DNA of 64,000 nucleotides from Nannocystis sp. RBIL2 (GTDB lineage Bacteria; Myxococcota_A; Polyangia; Nannocystales; Nannocystaceae), in the NCBI RefSeq assembly GCF_026626745.1, contig NZ_JAPNJW010000002.1, forward strand, positions 868,001-932,000, written 5' to 3'. Below the pieces are notes generated by a model. That model did no database searches, was not told the origin of the DNA, and was given only the letters and a program-made list of their open reading frames with translations. Shown here in pieces: positions 10,001 to 17,607 of the stretch. The first letter of the stretch is position 1. Each line of letters opens with the position of its first letter. The position numbers and the translations under genes were made by a program.

Positions 10001-10357
10001 CTCGGTCGGGCTGGTGCGCAGGACCTTCAGCGGGCCCTCCTCCGCCAGGTCCTGCGTCTGCTTGGTCGGCGGCGCGGGCGGCGGGAACGGCAGTTCGACC
10101 TTCTCGCTCACGCTCGGGGGCGGCTTGGGCCCGGGGGTCGGCGTCAACTCGCCGGCGATGTCGCTCGCCTCGGGTTCGATCGCCGGCACGCCCGCCCACA
10201 GGTCGAGCTTCGGCGGTTCTGCGGTCTCTCGCTCGGCGCCGGTCTCGGCCGCCGGAGGCGGAGTCTTGGGGGTGCAAGCCGGGAGGAAGAACATCGCGGC
10301 GAAGAGGCCCGCCGGGGCCTTGCGCCGGATCTGTCGCTTGTTGGCGTGGTCACGCAT
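4064..10357 (-). CDS. Alpha-2-macroglobulin family lipoprotein with thioester motif
   Basis: A 2,097-residue protein. The N-terminus has a signal peptide with lipobox FLPAC (Cys28), then a Pro-rich spacer. MG-type beta domains follow, with KPGETVHMQGIVRE and YRAGERARLEAVV. A Gly-rich bait-like stretch near residues 1270-1330 precedes the conserved block AEVSIDASGEATVEIPMPEN. CTEQ at 1581-1584, in YRYECTEQLASR, is the CxEQ thioester motif, so this is a thioester-competent form that can covalently trap proteases. The thioester-domain helices (WDGGFRYWDDPARSS, TAWVTFAWLEG) and a receptor-binding-like C-terminal domain follow. In other bacteria such proteins protect the periplasm and are often paired with PbpC; no penicillin-binding protein is adjacent here. 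Confidence 0.92.
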   Translation of the reverse strand: MRDHANKRQIRRKAPAGLFAAMFFLPACTPKTPPPAAETGAERETAEPPKLDLWAGVPAIEPEASDIAGELTPTPGPKPPPSVSEKVELPFPPPAPPTKQTQDLAEEGPLKVLRTSPTEKAPGLVGSVTAVFNQPMVPLASIDDLKLERSPLTIEPLPPGKFRWLGTQMIAFEPEGRMPYSTTYTAKVVAGETSTMGTKLAKEVKWQFTTPSLEVESITPGEYESATLDTVVVLRFNQAIDRDKLLAAMRVKGGAGLVSVTQVAPEQWAGLPEPFRSYAQQGPAERVIVLRPAAALTANTAYTVEIPAGVYGEGPNPSKAIKLKFRTYPPLTLDGPRCSSQYYWDCNPQAGLHVSASNTLVSTPDAEKKVHVTPEVPDLKVTVAGDIHLTGKFRGLGTYTIEVEPGLKDIHGQELKAPYRKTVTLPALDASLQWADRPVDPAVLEPSHSGVLEAKATGLTSVEVRARSFEPSEMRKILVDRHVRYDGEWPEPLKSPTWDKLFEVRDSRVEAATLSLDTKALGAGAGKFLLLGARSNELGNGGWHYYQSLSQVVQITRLGVTAALDSDSGVILVTDIETGEPLPGVELGLHNMALDGAVWSGKSGPDGLAELTHGTMYDQPYILARYQGEAAYIPLQQTADDSWGVWMHANREDEPRIFFYSDRQPYKPGETVHMQGIVREETRGPAGKVQLWRAGTSANYTVTGPRGHEVGKGELKIGQFGTFSIDIPIPADGDTGSYQLHVSSPSGLFSSERSFYHAFEVQQFRAPEFEVKVERSAEAPLLYGDTLQADIKASYFHGAPMVGAQADYTLRRQDSPYRPPGSENEAFTFGQGGSEWWMWGGDIDFGGGGFYRGKGIGFPRPYGSGMLVRQGSGQTDARGLLSVSHLLAAVETPWGEKTPVPPAGPKSEDPPSASTYTLEANVTDENRQAIAGRATYVVHPASEYAGVRADRSVYRAGERARLEAVVVDVDGKRITGRDVQVKLVRKETSRAAVQENGSWQYKYDTVDVEVGSCALVSADAPVNCELVVDKAGSYDIRALITDPKGNKSLSKHPFYVYGEDAVVWQQDQHRVDMVPDKRTYEPGEKATVLVRSPFDKARGLVVIAREGIVSHYPIEVKGGAATIEVPIDEAQLPNVRASVLLVRGRVDVPGAPPGQDLGRPAFAVGQVDLKIEATRKKIALEVLPEKQEVAPKDTLKLKIKAKDAAGAPQKAAVAVMVVDEGVLSLMGFQTPDPLAFFHHDRDPGVSLYDMRQFLLAKKDVEPPPPPAPPPDEPTEGLNGDTGLGRRGRGPGGGGAGYALGGAMADKAADHFAPAPTMPMAAAVAEERKEAESSNGLMQKNKRQATQTATLDATVAMNQPISLRSLFATTAYFNAEVSIDASGEATVEIPMPENLTSFRIMAVAVDPDQADRFGSGEANVKVRKPIMLRPSLPRFANFGDKFEASVMVDNQTSEPQAILVGTRGSNVVISGEPTVGVEIPAGESREVRFPMAVDRVGTMRVQFAALSNGGRDATELALPVHYPATRQAFADYGVTDASTARTLKVPEDALPAFGGLELSMSSTALTGLEDAVDFLVGYRYECTEQLASRLLPIFVLGPVLEQFPIASVSDLAKRQALGAEGVARLQSRQNWDGGFRYWDDPARSSPYLTAWVTFAWLEGKAAGFKVDDGAIDRAMAYLDNFVRNGEATPWGRFYDHTSRAFALWLMSRDGRGSDLFERVYAKRKEMPLYAHALLLSAAHRYGMTGSRDALLKEFRAKVVENAKTAHFAESKREGDDGFGLQVLMHSDVQTDAIALMALLEVAEADPLLPKVMAGILDDRDPQKGGQWGTTHANAWALLAASRYFTTIEKDVPDYVARVWLDSAFAGERAFKGRSMAVVEQQIPMKKLIEQKPRELLLSKDGPGLLYYRLGLRYAPADLAMKAESQGFTVHRSYEPLAQGGDKPDLESVKKLEDGTWQIKAGALVRVNLTLVAKDRANFVVVDDPLPAGFEGQNAKFSTTLRDVQGGVENQSVDSSVPFFGELGGWWWWRPWWRFDHTEMRDDRMLLFSDHMPAGVYTYSYTARATTIGEFSLPPVRAEAMYMPELFGHGASTKVRVVE

Positions 10358-10557
10358 GGAGCGCTCGATTCACATTCGGGTGAAGGGGGGAGCGGAAACG
10401 CTATGCAAACGCGGAGGCGGGGCTCATGCTTACACACGCGGAGGCGCCGATCGAGTGCGTCGACGCGCGATCGAAGACGCGGGGCGATCTCCTACGGAAC
10501 AAGGTCTCCGGGGCGTGCGCTTGCCCGGCACGGTTCGGGCTGCCACCCTCCGCGGCC

Positions 10558-11301
10558 ATGAAACTCCGCGCGAGCCTTGGCCTATTCGCCTCGATCCTCA
10601 TGACCGCGTGCGGTGACAGCGGCAGCGCCTCGACCGGCACCGGGGCGACGACCGACACCACCACGGGCGGCACCACCGACCCCGGGCCGACCACGAGCAC
10701 CACCACGAGCACCACCACCTCGACCGACTCTGGCGGCGAGAGCATGGGCGAGACCACCTCGACGACGCTCGCCACCACCTCGACCGACTCCACCGATACG
10801 GGCGTGGCGACCGACACCGACGCGACCTCGACCACCGCGAACCCCGACAGCACCACCACCGAGGGCGATACTACCTCGTCTGGCTCTTCGGACAGCTCGA
10901 CCGGCGCCCCCGTCGGCGAGCCGCTGGCGATCACGCTCCAGGACATCGTCATCTACGCCAACTGCCAGCCGATCGTCGATCCCGACAACATCCTCGGCTG
11001 GTGGACCGTCGCCTACGACAATACCCAGGGCGCGGCGACCGGCTCGGCCGAGCTGACGAAGGCGACGCTCACCCTGTCGCCGAACGACGTGCCGAGCGTC
11101 CACGACATCACGGTGATCCCGACCCAGAGCGGACCTGTCGGCCCCGGCGAGACGCTCCATCAGGAACAGATGAAACAGAAGGGTGCCCCCACCCCCGGGT
11201 GCGGCTTCTGCAATCAGCCCTACCGGCTCGACCTCACCTTCGCCAGCGGCGGCGTCGACGTCCCCGTGGTCCACGAGGCCACGCTCGACTGCGTGTACTG
11301 A
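10558..11301 (+). CDS. Hypothetical lipoprotein with long Thr/Ser-rich linker
   Basis: 247 residues starting MKLRASLGLFASILMTACGD, with a lipobox Cys at about residue 18. About 100 residues of Thr/Ser/Asp/Gly low-complexity linker follow, then a compact domain from about residue 120 (LAITLQDIVIYANCQPIVDP). That domain has a Cys pair in GCGFCNQPYRL and a mainly beta look. The linker would hold it away from the membrane surface. An upstream in-frame ATG at 10426 is disfavoured because the signal peptide begins at 10558. The domain family is not recognised. It is divergent from the alpha-2-macroglobulin gene, with 200 bases between the starts. Confidence 0.75.
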   Translation: MKLRASLGLFASILMTACGDSGSASTGTGATTDTTTGGTTDPGPTTSTTTSTTTSTDSGGESMGETTSTTLATTSTDSTDTGVATDTDATSTTANPDSTTTEGDTTSSGSSDSSTGAPVGEPLAITLQDIVIYANCQPIVDPDNILGWWTVAYDNTQGAATGSAELTKATLTLSPNDVPSVHDITVIPTQSGPVGPGETLHQEQMKQKGAPTPGCGFCNQPYRLDLTFASGGVDVPVVHEATLDCVY

Positions 11302-11319
11302 CGCCGGTACGCTGGCGGC

Positions 11320-12408
11320 ATGACGCGCCTCGTGCCGCAATGCTGCCTCGCGTGGACGCTCGCCGCTTGCGGCGCGCCCGTCGTCACCACCACCGACGAA
11401 GCCGGCACCACCACCAGTACCACCGGCACCACCACGACCGGCACGGCCGCTACCACCGGCGATACCTCCGAGACCGCCCCGACCACCACCGGCGCGCCCG
11501 ACGACCGCCTGCGGCTCCACCAGTTGCAGGCGCTCGGGACGCACAACAGCTATCACCTGTCGCCCGGCACTTCGGTCAAGGAGTGGGACTACACCCACTT
11601 GCCGCTCGATCAGCAGCTGGCGCAGCAAGGCGTCCGCAAGTTCGAGCTCGACCTGTGGTTCGGCGGCGTCGACGAGCCGATCGCCGTCTATCACATCGAC
11701 CTGCTCGACACCGCCTCGACCTGCGCCACCCTGGTCGACTGCTTGATGACCTTGAAGACATGGTCGGACGGACATCTCATGCATCACCCGCTGTACGTGA
11801 TGCTCGAGGTCAAGACCGCGTTCGATCAGGCCACCGCGCAGGAGCTGCTGGCGACCCTCGAATCGCAGATCCTGTCGGTGTGGCCGGAGGAGCGGCTGGT
11901 CGTGCCCGACGACGTGCAGGGCAGTGCCGCCAATCTGCGCGACGGCGTGGCCGCGGGCGGCTGGCCGGCGATCGACGACGCCCGCGGCAAGCTCTTGCTG
12001 GTGCTGCACGACGGCGGCAAGTGGCGCGAGGCCTATACCGCCGGCGGCACCTCGACGGTCGGGCGCCTGCTCTTCCCCGACGCATTCGGCGACCTGACGC
12101 TGCCGTTCGCGGCCGTCCACTCGCTCAACGACCCGGTCGGCGACGCGGCGCGGATCGACGCGGCGGTGGTGGCCGGGCACCTCGTGCGCACCCGCGCCGA
12201 CGCCGACAACGTCGAGCCGAGCGCCGGCGACACCGCGCGCGGCGACGCGGCGCTGGCCAGCGGAGCTCACTTCATCAGCACCGACTATCCGCCGCCGAAG
12301 GGCGCCAAGTACGACTACGTGTTCGCCGTCCCGAACGGCACGCCGTCGCGTTGCAACCCGCGCACGGCGCCGCCGGACTGCACGCCGGCGGCGATCGAGG
12401 CGCTGTGA
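11320..12408 (+). CDS. Secreted phosphatidylinositol phospholipase C-like lipoprotein (Ca2+-dependent type)
   Basis: 362 residues with a lipoprotein-like N-terminus (LAWTLAACGAP), a Thr-rich linker to about residue 60, then a PI-PLC-type barrel domain. GTHNSYH around His75 is the catalytic first-His motif. FELDLWFGG and AVYHIDLLD supply the expected Glu/Asp and second His, and YVMLEVK matches a metal-site strand. The end, ISTDYPPP, is typical of the C-terminal part of the bacterial Ca2+-dependent PI-PLC family. The enzyme probably cleaves phosphoinositides or GPI-like lipids outside the cell, but the substrate is not shown. It starts 18 bases after the preceding lipoprotein gene, suggesting an operon. 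Confidence 0.82.
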   Translation: MTRLVPQCCLAWTLAACGAPVVTTTDEAGTTTSTTGTTTTGTAATTGDTSETAPTTTGAPDDRLRLHQLQALGTHNSYHLSPGTSVKEWDYTHLPLDQQLAQQGVRKFELDLWFGGVDEPIAVYHIDLLDTASTCATLVDCLMTLKTWSDGHLMHHPLYVMLEVKTAFDQATAQELLATLESQILSVWPEERLVVPDDVQGSAANLRDGVAAGGWPAIDDARGKLLLVLHDGGKWREAYTAGGTSTVGRLLFPDAFGDLTLPFAAVHSLNDPVGDAARIDAAVVAGHLVRTRADADNVEPSAGDTARGDAALASGAHFISTDYPPPKGAKYDYVFAVPNGTPSRCNPRTAPPDCTPAAIEAL

Positions 12409-12412
12409 CGCG

Positions 12413-13330
12413 CTACTGCATGATGCCGCAGATGCCCACGGTCTCGTAGCCCGGCGTCGCCGCGCCCTGCTCGAACCAGGGCACGCAGCTCAGCGTCTCG
12501 TCGTAGTCGAGGCAGCTGTCCGGCGATTCGAGGTCGCACCACACCGAGCAGCAGTACGGGGTTTTGCAGCTGGGCAGGTTCTCGCCGAAGATGCACAGGT
12601 TGCCCGGATCGCAGCCCGACAGCGCGTAGCAGGAATCGCCGTACTTGCCGAGGTCGGGGAACACGCGCGGCATGCAGACGAAGTGCGGCGCGCCGAGGGC
12701 CGCCTCGTTGGGCACGCACGTCTCGCCGGGGCTGCAGTTCTGCAGCAGCGGGTCGCACTTGCTGAAGCAGACCGGGACGGTCGGCTCGAACAGGAACGCG
12801 CAGCGGTCCTCGGGCTTGGGGCAATTCGGCGCGTCCATGTTGCCGGTGCAGTAGGCCACGCAGGTGGCCTTGCCGGTGTTCTCGAGGTCGAGGCAAATGG
12901 AGCCCCTGTCGCAGTTGTCGATGCCGTCGCCGAACTTGCCCGGCACCACGCAGTCCTCGCCCGGCAGCGCGGGGTTGAGGTCGACCGGGACGCAGCGCGT
13001 GCCGTTGGGGAACGGCCCGCCGTCCTCGTTCCACGCGGTGCACTTCTGGTCGGCCGGGCAGTCCTGCATGAACAGGTTGCACTGCCCGCCCACGCTCCCC
13101 ATATCGTCGATCGTCATCGACGTCGTCGGCAGCGGCTCCGAGGTCGACGTCGTCGTGGCGGTCGGGCTCGTGCCGCTCGACGTCTCGCTGTCGGTGGTCC
13201 CTGGTGACGTCGTCGTCGTCGTCTCGGCGCCCGCGGTGGTACCCTTGGGGTCACGCGAACAGCCGACCATCAGGGCGACGATTCCGGCGAGGGTGGACAG
13301 TTGGACGGAGGTTCGGGTCAGGCGTCCCAC
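12413..13330 (-). CDS. Cys-rich lipoprotein
   Basis: Starting from the GTG at 13330, the protein has 305 residues. VGRLTRTSVQLSTLAGIVALMVGC gives a good signal peptide and lipobox; the frame stays open to an ATG at 13384, which would add 18 Arg-rich residues. A Thr/Ser linker is followed by about 20 Cys residues in recurring C-x(5-9)-C spacings (CNLFMQDCPADQKC, CDPLLQNCSPGETC). This pattern is seen in many myxobacterial secreted proteins with disulfide-rich modules. Function is unknown; adhesion or scaffold roles are only guesses. It is convergent with the PI-PLC gene, with 4 bases between the stops. Confidence 0.78.
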   Translation of the reverse strand: MGRLTRTSVQLSTLAGIVALMVGCSRDPKGTTAGAETTTTTSPGTTDSETSSGTSPTATTTSTSEPLPTTSMTIDDMGSVGGQCNLFMQDCPADQKCTAWNEDGGPFPNGTRCVPVDLNPALPGEDCVVPGKFGDGIDNCDRGSICLDLENTGKATCVAYCTGNMDAPNCPKPEDRCAFLFEPTVPVCFSKCDPLLQNCSPGETCVPNEAALGAPHFVCMPRVFPDLGKYGDSCYALSGCDPGNLCIFGENLPSCKTPYCCSVWCDLESPDSCLDYDETLSCVPWFEQGAATPGYETVGICGIMQ

Positions 13331-13466
13331 AACGGCAGCGTAGCGCAACCGCGGGCGGAGGGACGTGTGCAACTGTCTGCGCAACGCCGATCGCGACGAA
13401 GCCGATCGCGCGGTCGCTCGTGGCGACAGTGCGACCGGCTCCAGCGGTACGAAGGGACCGTTGTGC

Positions 13467-14021
13467 TCAGGCGACGCGGTAACGGGTGCCGCGGGCCTTG
13501 CCCGTCCAGGTCACCTGGCCGGCCTCGATCAGGCGGTTGACCGCCGAACGGACCTGCATGTTGGTGCCACCGACGCGCCGCTGGATCTCGCCGGCGCCGG
13601 CCGGACCACCGATGGACTTCAGCGCCTCGAAGACGCTGGTGTCGAACGCCTCGCGGCCCGTCGGGGTGCGGGTGTTCACGTCGGCAGCGGGCTCGGCCTT
13701 GGCGCCCTTGCCGGCCTTGGCGGGCGCCGCGGCGGCCTCCTTGGCGGGGCGGGACTCGGCGGGCGCTTTCGCCACCGGCTTGCGGCCGGGCCGCCCGGGA
13801 CGACCGGCACGCGGTGCCACGATCGCGGGCTCGCGGGCGGCGCCCTCGGGGTTCAAGAGATCCTGGACGGTGATCGAGCTGAGGAGCTTGCCCAGCTCAC
13901 CCTTCGACAATTGATGCAGTTCACCGAGCGTCAGCTCGGAGTTCTGGCGCAGCAGATCCACCAGGATCTGGCGCTTACGGCCTTCGACCGCGGACACCAG
14001 GGACACGTCGTACTTGGACAT
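13467..14021 (-). CDS. Probable DNA-binding protein: AT-hook-like linker plus winged-helix-like C-terminus
   Basis: 184 residues. The N-terminal part (about 1-60, EGRKRQILVDLLRQNSELTL) is helical. The middle is rich in Lys, Ala, Pro and Gly with GRPGRPGRKP, an AT-hook-like basic motif near residues 73-82. The C-terminal part (about 125-184) reads as helix-turn-helix plus wing: SVFEALKSIGGPAGAGEIQR, VRSAVNRLIEAGQV, then TGKARGTRYRV. Together they suggest a histone-H1-like or nucleoid-associated regulator. The ATG follows a GAGG sequence. It lies downstream of icmF in the same direction, about 90 bases away. The exact family is not identified. Confidence 0.8.
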   Translation of the reverse strand: MSKYDVSLVSAVEGRKRQILVDLLRQNSELTLGELHQLSKGELGKLLSSITVQDLLNPEGAAREPAIVAPRAGRPGRPGRKPVAKAPAESRPAKEAAAAPAKAGKGAKAEPAADVNTRTPTGREAFDTSVFEALKSIGGPAGAGEIQRRVGGTNMQVRSAVNRLIEAGQVTWTGKARGTRYRVA

Positions 14022-14113
14022 GGCCTCTAGGCTAGCACAAGACTTTGGACACGATGGAATCTATTTGCACACTCACAGGCAATTTCATCCCACCTGACCT
14101 GCATCCTCGGTCC

Positions 14114-17100
14114 TCACATCGAGCGACGATACTCGCCGCCCACCTCGAACAACGCCCTGGAGATCTGTCCCAAACTGCAGACTCGTGCCGTCTCCATAAG
14201 CGCAGCGAAAGTGTTGCCACCTGACAACGCGACTTGCCGCAGCCGCTCGAGCGCCGCGGGTGCCGCCTCCGCGTGACGGGCCTGAAACGCCCGCAAACGG
14301 TCGATCTGAGCCGTCTTCTCGGCGTGGCTCGCGCGGGTCAAGTTGAGGCCGGCCGCCTCCTCGTCACCTGTCCGGTTGGGGTTGATGAAGGTGTTCACTC
14401 CGATGATCGGGAGATCGCCCGAATGTTTGCGCTGTTCATAGAGCAGGCTTTCGTCCTGGATCTTCCCTCGCTGGTATTGCCGCTCCATCGCCCCCAGCAC
14501 TCCCCCGCGCTCGTCGAGTCGGAGGAATTCGGCGAGCACCGCCTCCTCCACCAGCTCGGTCAGCTCTTCGACGATATAGCTGCCCTGCAGCATGTTCTCC
14601 GTCTTCGCCAGGCCCTGCTCGCGGGTGATGATGAGCTGGATCGCCATCGCCCGCCGCACGCTCGCCTCGGTCGGCGTGGTGATCGCCTCGTCGTACGCGT
14701 TCGTATGCAGGCTATTGCAGTGATCGTAGTAGGCGAACAGCGCCTGTAACGTCGTGCGGATGTCGTTGAAGTCGATCTCCATCGCGTGCAGCGAACGGCC
14801 GGACGTCTGGATGTGATATTTCAGCTTCTGACTGCGCGCGTCGGCGCCGTAGAGGTCGCGCAGGGCGATGGCCCAGATCCGGCGCGCGACCCGGCCGATC
14901 ACCGTGTACTCGCTGTCGAGGCCGTTCGAGAAGAAGAAGCTCAGGTTGGGCGCGAAGTCGTCGACGCCGAGGCCGCGGGCCCGGTAGTACTCGACGAACG
15001 TGAACCCGTTCGACAGCGTGAACGCCAGCTGCGTGATGGGGTTCGCCCCCGCCTCGGCGATGTGATAGCCGCTGATCGACACCGAGTAGTAGTTCCGCAC
15101 CTTCTTCTGAATGAAGTACTGCTGGATGTCTCCCATCATCCGCAGCGCGAACTCGATCGAGAAGATGCAGGTGTTCTGGGCCTGATCCTCCTTGAGGATG
15201 TCGGCCTGCACCGTGCCGCGTACGACCTGCAGCGTGCGATCGGCGATGACCGCCCGCTCCTCTTCCGTGACCGCACGCCCGAGCTTCGCCTCCTCGCGCT
15301 CGACCTGCTGATCGATCGCGGTGTTCATGTAGAAAGCCAGCAGGATCGGCGCCGGCCCGTTGATCGTCATGCTGACGGACGTCGCCGGATCGCACAGATC
15401 GAAGCCGCGATACAGCAGCTTGGCGTCGTCGAGCGTGCAGATGCTGACACCGCTCTCGCCGATCTTGCCGAACACGTCGGGCCGCTCGTCGGGGTCCCAG
15501 CCGTACAGCGTCACCGAGTCGAACGCCGTCGACAGCCGCTTGGCCGGCTCGCCCGCCGACAGGTAATGGAAGCGCTCGTTGGTGCGGGCCGGCCCGCCCT
15601 CGCCGGCGAACATCCGCTTCGGATCCTCGCCCTCGCGCTTGAACGGGAACACGCCGCCAGTGAACGGGAAGTAGCCCGGCAGGTTCTCGAGCAATCCGAA
15701 CCGCACCAGCGCCCCCGGCTCGTCGTCACGCGGCGCCGCCACGCGCGGCTGCAGCGTGCCCGACAGCGTCTGCACCTGGGTCGGGTAGCGGACCTGCGAC
15801 TGCCGGATCTTCACCACGAACTCGGGCTCGCGGTAGGCCGCGAACAGCTTGGGCAGCTCCTCGAGCGCCCGCCGCGTGTCGGAGTCGAGCTGGCCGCGCA
15901 GCTCCTCGAGCTTGCGCGAGAACGCCGACCCGTCGGCCTCGTCGGCCAGCAGGCGCTGCGCCGTCGTCAGCGCCCCGATCTCGCGCGCGAGCTGGACCTG
16001 CCGCTTGACCCGCGCCTTGTATCCGCGGACCTGTCGCACGATCTCGGCCAGGTAATGTTGACGCTCCGACGGGATCAAATCGCTGATGTCTGAAACGACG
16101 GCGCGCAGCTCCGCGGGGATCGAGCACTCCCACGGCGCGTCCGGTCGCCGCTCGCTGAGCGCCCCGCACAGCGCCGCGTACAGCCCGTTGACGCCGCGAT
16201 CGAAGAATCGACTGGCGACGGTGCCGAACACCGGCAGCTTGTCGTCGGCCACCGAATACGGGATGTCGCGGTTGCGCCGGACCTGCTTGCGGACGTCGCG
16301 GAGCGCGTCCTTGCTGCCCTTGTGTTCGAACTTGTTGACCGCGATGAATTGCGCCGCGTCGAGCATCTCGATCTTCTCGAGCTGACTGGGCGCGCCGTAC
16401 TCCGCGGTCATCACGTAAAGGCAGAGGTCAGCGATTCGCGTCACCTCGGCGTCGCCCTGGCCGATGCCCGACGTCTCGACGATCACAAGATCGTAGCCGA
16501 CGCGCTGCAGCAGCCGGACAATGTCGTCTGTCGCGCGCGACAGCTCGACCCCGGCCGCACGCGTCGCCAGGCTGCGCATCATCACTCGTGGGTCGCGCAG
16601 CGCGTTCATGCGGATGCGGTCGCCGAGCAGCGCGCCGCCGGTGCGCCGCCGCGTCGGATCGACCGACACCACCGCGATCCGACGATCGGCGTGGTCACGC
16701 AGCAGGCGCGCCAGCAGCTCGTCGGTCAGCGACGACTTGCCGGCGCCGCCGGTGCCGGTGATGCCGAGCACCGGCGCCCGCTTCTCGCCCGCGTCGGCCT
16801 GCAGTGCCGCGAGCAGCGGCGGCTCGCCGCCCGCCGCGACCGCGGCCTCGACCGCCGTCATCAGGCGCGCCAGCCGACTCTTGTGATCGGCCGCGCTCAA
16901 CGCCCCGGGCTCGCGCAGCGCCGCCAGCTCGGCCAGCGGATCGGCAGGCGCGGTGGCGAAGTCGGCGCCCGCGAGGATCATGTCGATCATCCCCGCGAGC
17001 CCGTGGCGCCGCCCGTCCTCGGGGCTGAAGATGCGCCGCACCCCGTACGCGTGCAGCTCCTCGATCTCGCGCGGGACGATGACGCCACCGCCGCCGCCCC

Positions 17101-17440
17101 ACACCGTGATGTGCCCGGCCCCCTTCTCGCGCAGGAGGTCGACCATGTACTTGAAGTATTCGATGTGGCCGCCCTGATAGGAGCTGACCGCGATCGCCTG
17201 GGCGTCCTCCTGGATCGCCGCGTCGACGACCTCCTCGGCGCCGCGGTTGTGCCCGAGATGGATCACCTCCGCGCCGCCCGCCTGGAGCACCCGCCGCATC
17301 ACGCCGATCGCGGCGTCGTGGCCGTCGAACAGGGCGGCGGCCGTCACCACGCGGATCTTGTGGCGCGCGACGTAGCGCTCATTTTCTGCGTTCGCAGCCG
17401 GGTTTACAGGGGTAGCTTGCTTTGGATCGACGCTGGCCAT
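14114..17440 (-). CDS. icmF: Fused isobutyryl-CoA mutase IcmF
   Basis: 1,108 residues with the IcmF domain order. Residues about 28-165 are a cobalamin-binding domain with LFDGHDAA, where His41 is the expected lower cobalt ligand. Residues about 220-480 are a MeaB-type G-protein chaperone with Walker A GTGGAGKSS (Lys235) and VNKFEHKGSKDALRDV for guanine recognition. Residues about 560-1085 are the methylmalonyl-CoA-mutase-type barrel, with TSGRSLHAMEIDFNDIRTT and ANPITQLAFTLSNG. IcmF interconverts isobutyryl-CoA and n-butyryl-CoA and carries its own reactivation GTPase. In myxobacteria this fits branched-chain acyl and fatty-acid metabolism. Full length for the family. Confidence 0.95.
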   Translation of the reverse strand: MASVDPKQATPVNPAANAENERYVARHKIRVVTAAALFDGHDAAIGVMRRVLQAGGAEVIHLGHNRGAEEVVDAAIQEDAQAIAVSSYQGGHIEYFKYMVDLLREKGAGHITVWGGGGGVIVPREIEELHAYGVRRIFSPEDGRRHGLAGMIDMILAGADFATAPADPLAELAALREPGALSAADHKSRLARLMTAVEAAVAAGGEPPLLAALQADAGEKRAPVLGITGTGGAGKSSLTDELLARLLRDHADRRIAVVSVDPTRRRTGGALLGDRIRMNALRDPRVMMRSLATRAAGVELSRATDDIVRLLQRVGYDLVIVETSGIGQGDAEVTRIADLCLYVMTAEYGAPSQLEKIEMLDAAQFIAVNKFEHKGSKDALRDVRKQVRRNRDIPYSVADDKLPVFGTVASRFFDRGVNGLYAALCGALSERRPDAPWECSIPAELRAVVSDISDLIPSERQHYLAEIVRQVRGYKARVKRQVQLAREIGALTTAQRLLADEADGSAFSRKLEELRGQLDSDTRRALEELPKLFAAYREPEFVVKIRQSQVRYPTQVQTLSGTLQPRVAAPRDDEPGALVRFGLLENLPGYFPFTGGVFPFKREGEDPKRMFAGEGGPARTNERFHYLSAGEPAKRLSTAFDSVTLYGWDPDERPDVFGKIGESGVSICTLDDAKLLYRGFDLCDPATSVSMTINGPAPILLAFYMNTAIDQQVEREEAKLGRAVTEEERAVIADRTLQVVRGTVQADILKEDQAQNTCIFSIEFALRMMGDIQQYFIQKKVRNYYSVSISGYHIAEAGANPITQLAFTLSNGFTFVEYYRARGLGVDDFAPNLSFFFSNGLDSEYTVIGRVARRIWAIALRDLYGADARSQKLKYHIQTSGRSLHAMEIDFNDIRTTLQALFAYYDHCNSLHTNAYDEAITTPTEASVRRAMAIQLIITREQGLAKTENMLQGSYIVEELTELVEEAVLAEFLRLDERGGVLGAMERQYQRGKIQDESLLYEQRKHSGDLPIIGVNTFINPNRTGDEEAAGLNLTRASHAEKTAQIDRLRAFQARHAEAAPAALERLRQVALSGGNTFAALMETARVCSLGQISRALFEVGGEYRRSM

Positions 17441-17607
17441 GGCTTCCGGGCGACCTCGGCGGTCAGCTTAGGCCCGACCCGAGAGCCCCGGGCTGGGTTT
17501 TTTTTGCTTGAGGTCGCGGCTTGCCTCACAATCGCGCCAGGTATGACATCGGCACACAGAAGCGCCTTCACGACCACCTTGAGGGTCGCGCTGCTCGGAG
17601 CCTGCTC

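Noticed and set aside
4097..10561. A 2,154-residue open frame on the plus strand opposite the alpha-2-macroglobulin gene
   Set aside because: It mirrors the codons of a clearly real gene with motifs on the other strand. Its composition is Arg/Ala/Gly/Val/Leu as expected from antisense reading of GC-rich codons, and it has no domain.
17490..17510. T8 run after a GC-rich stretch as a terminator
   Set aside because: No plus-strand gene precedes it and the stem is only about five pairs. It is mentioned only as a possible sequencing-error site.
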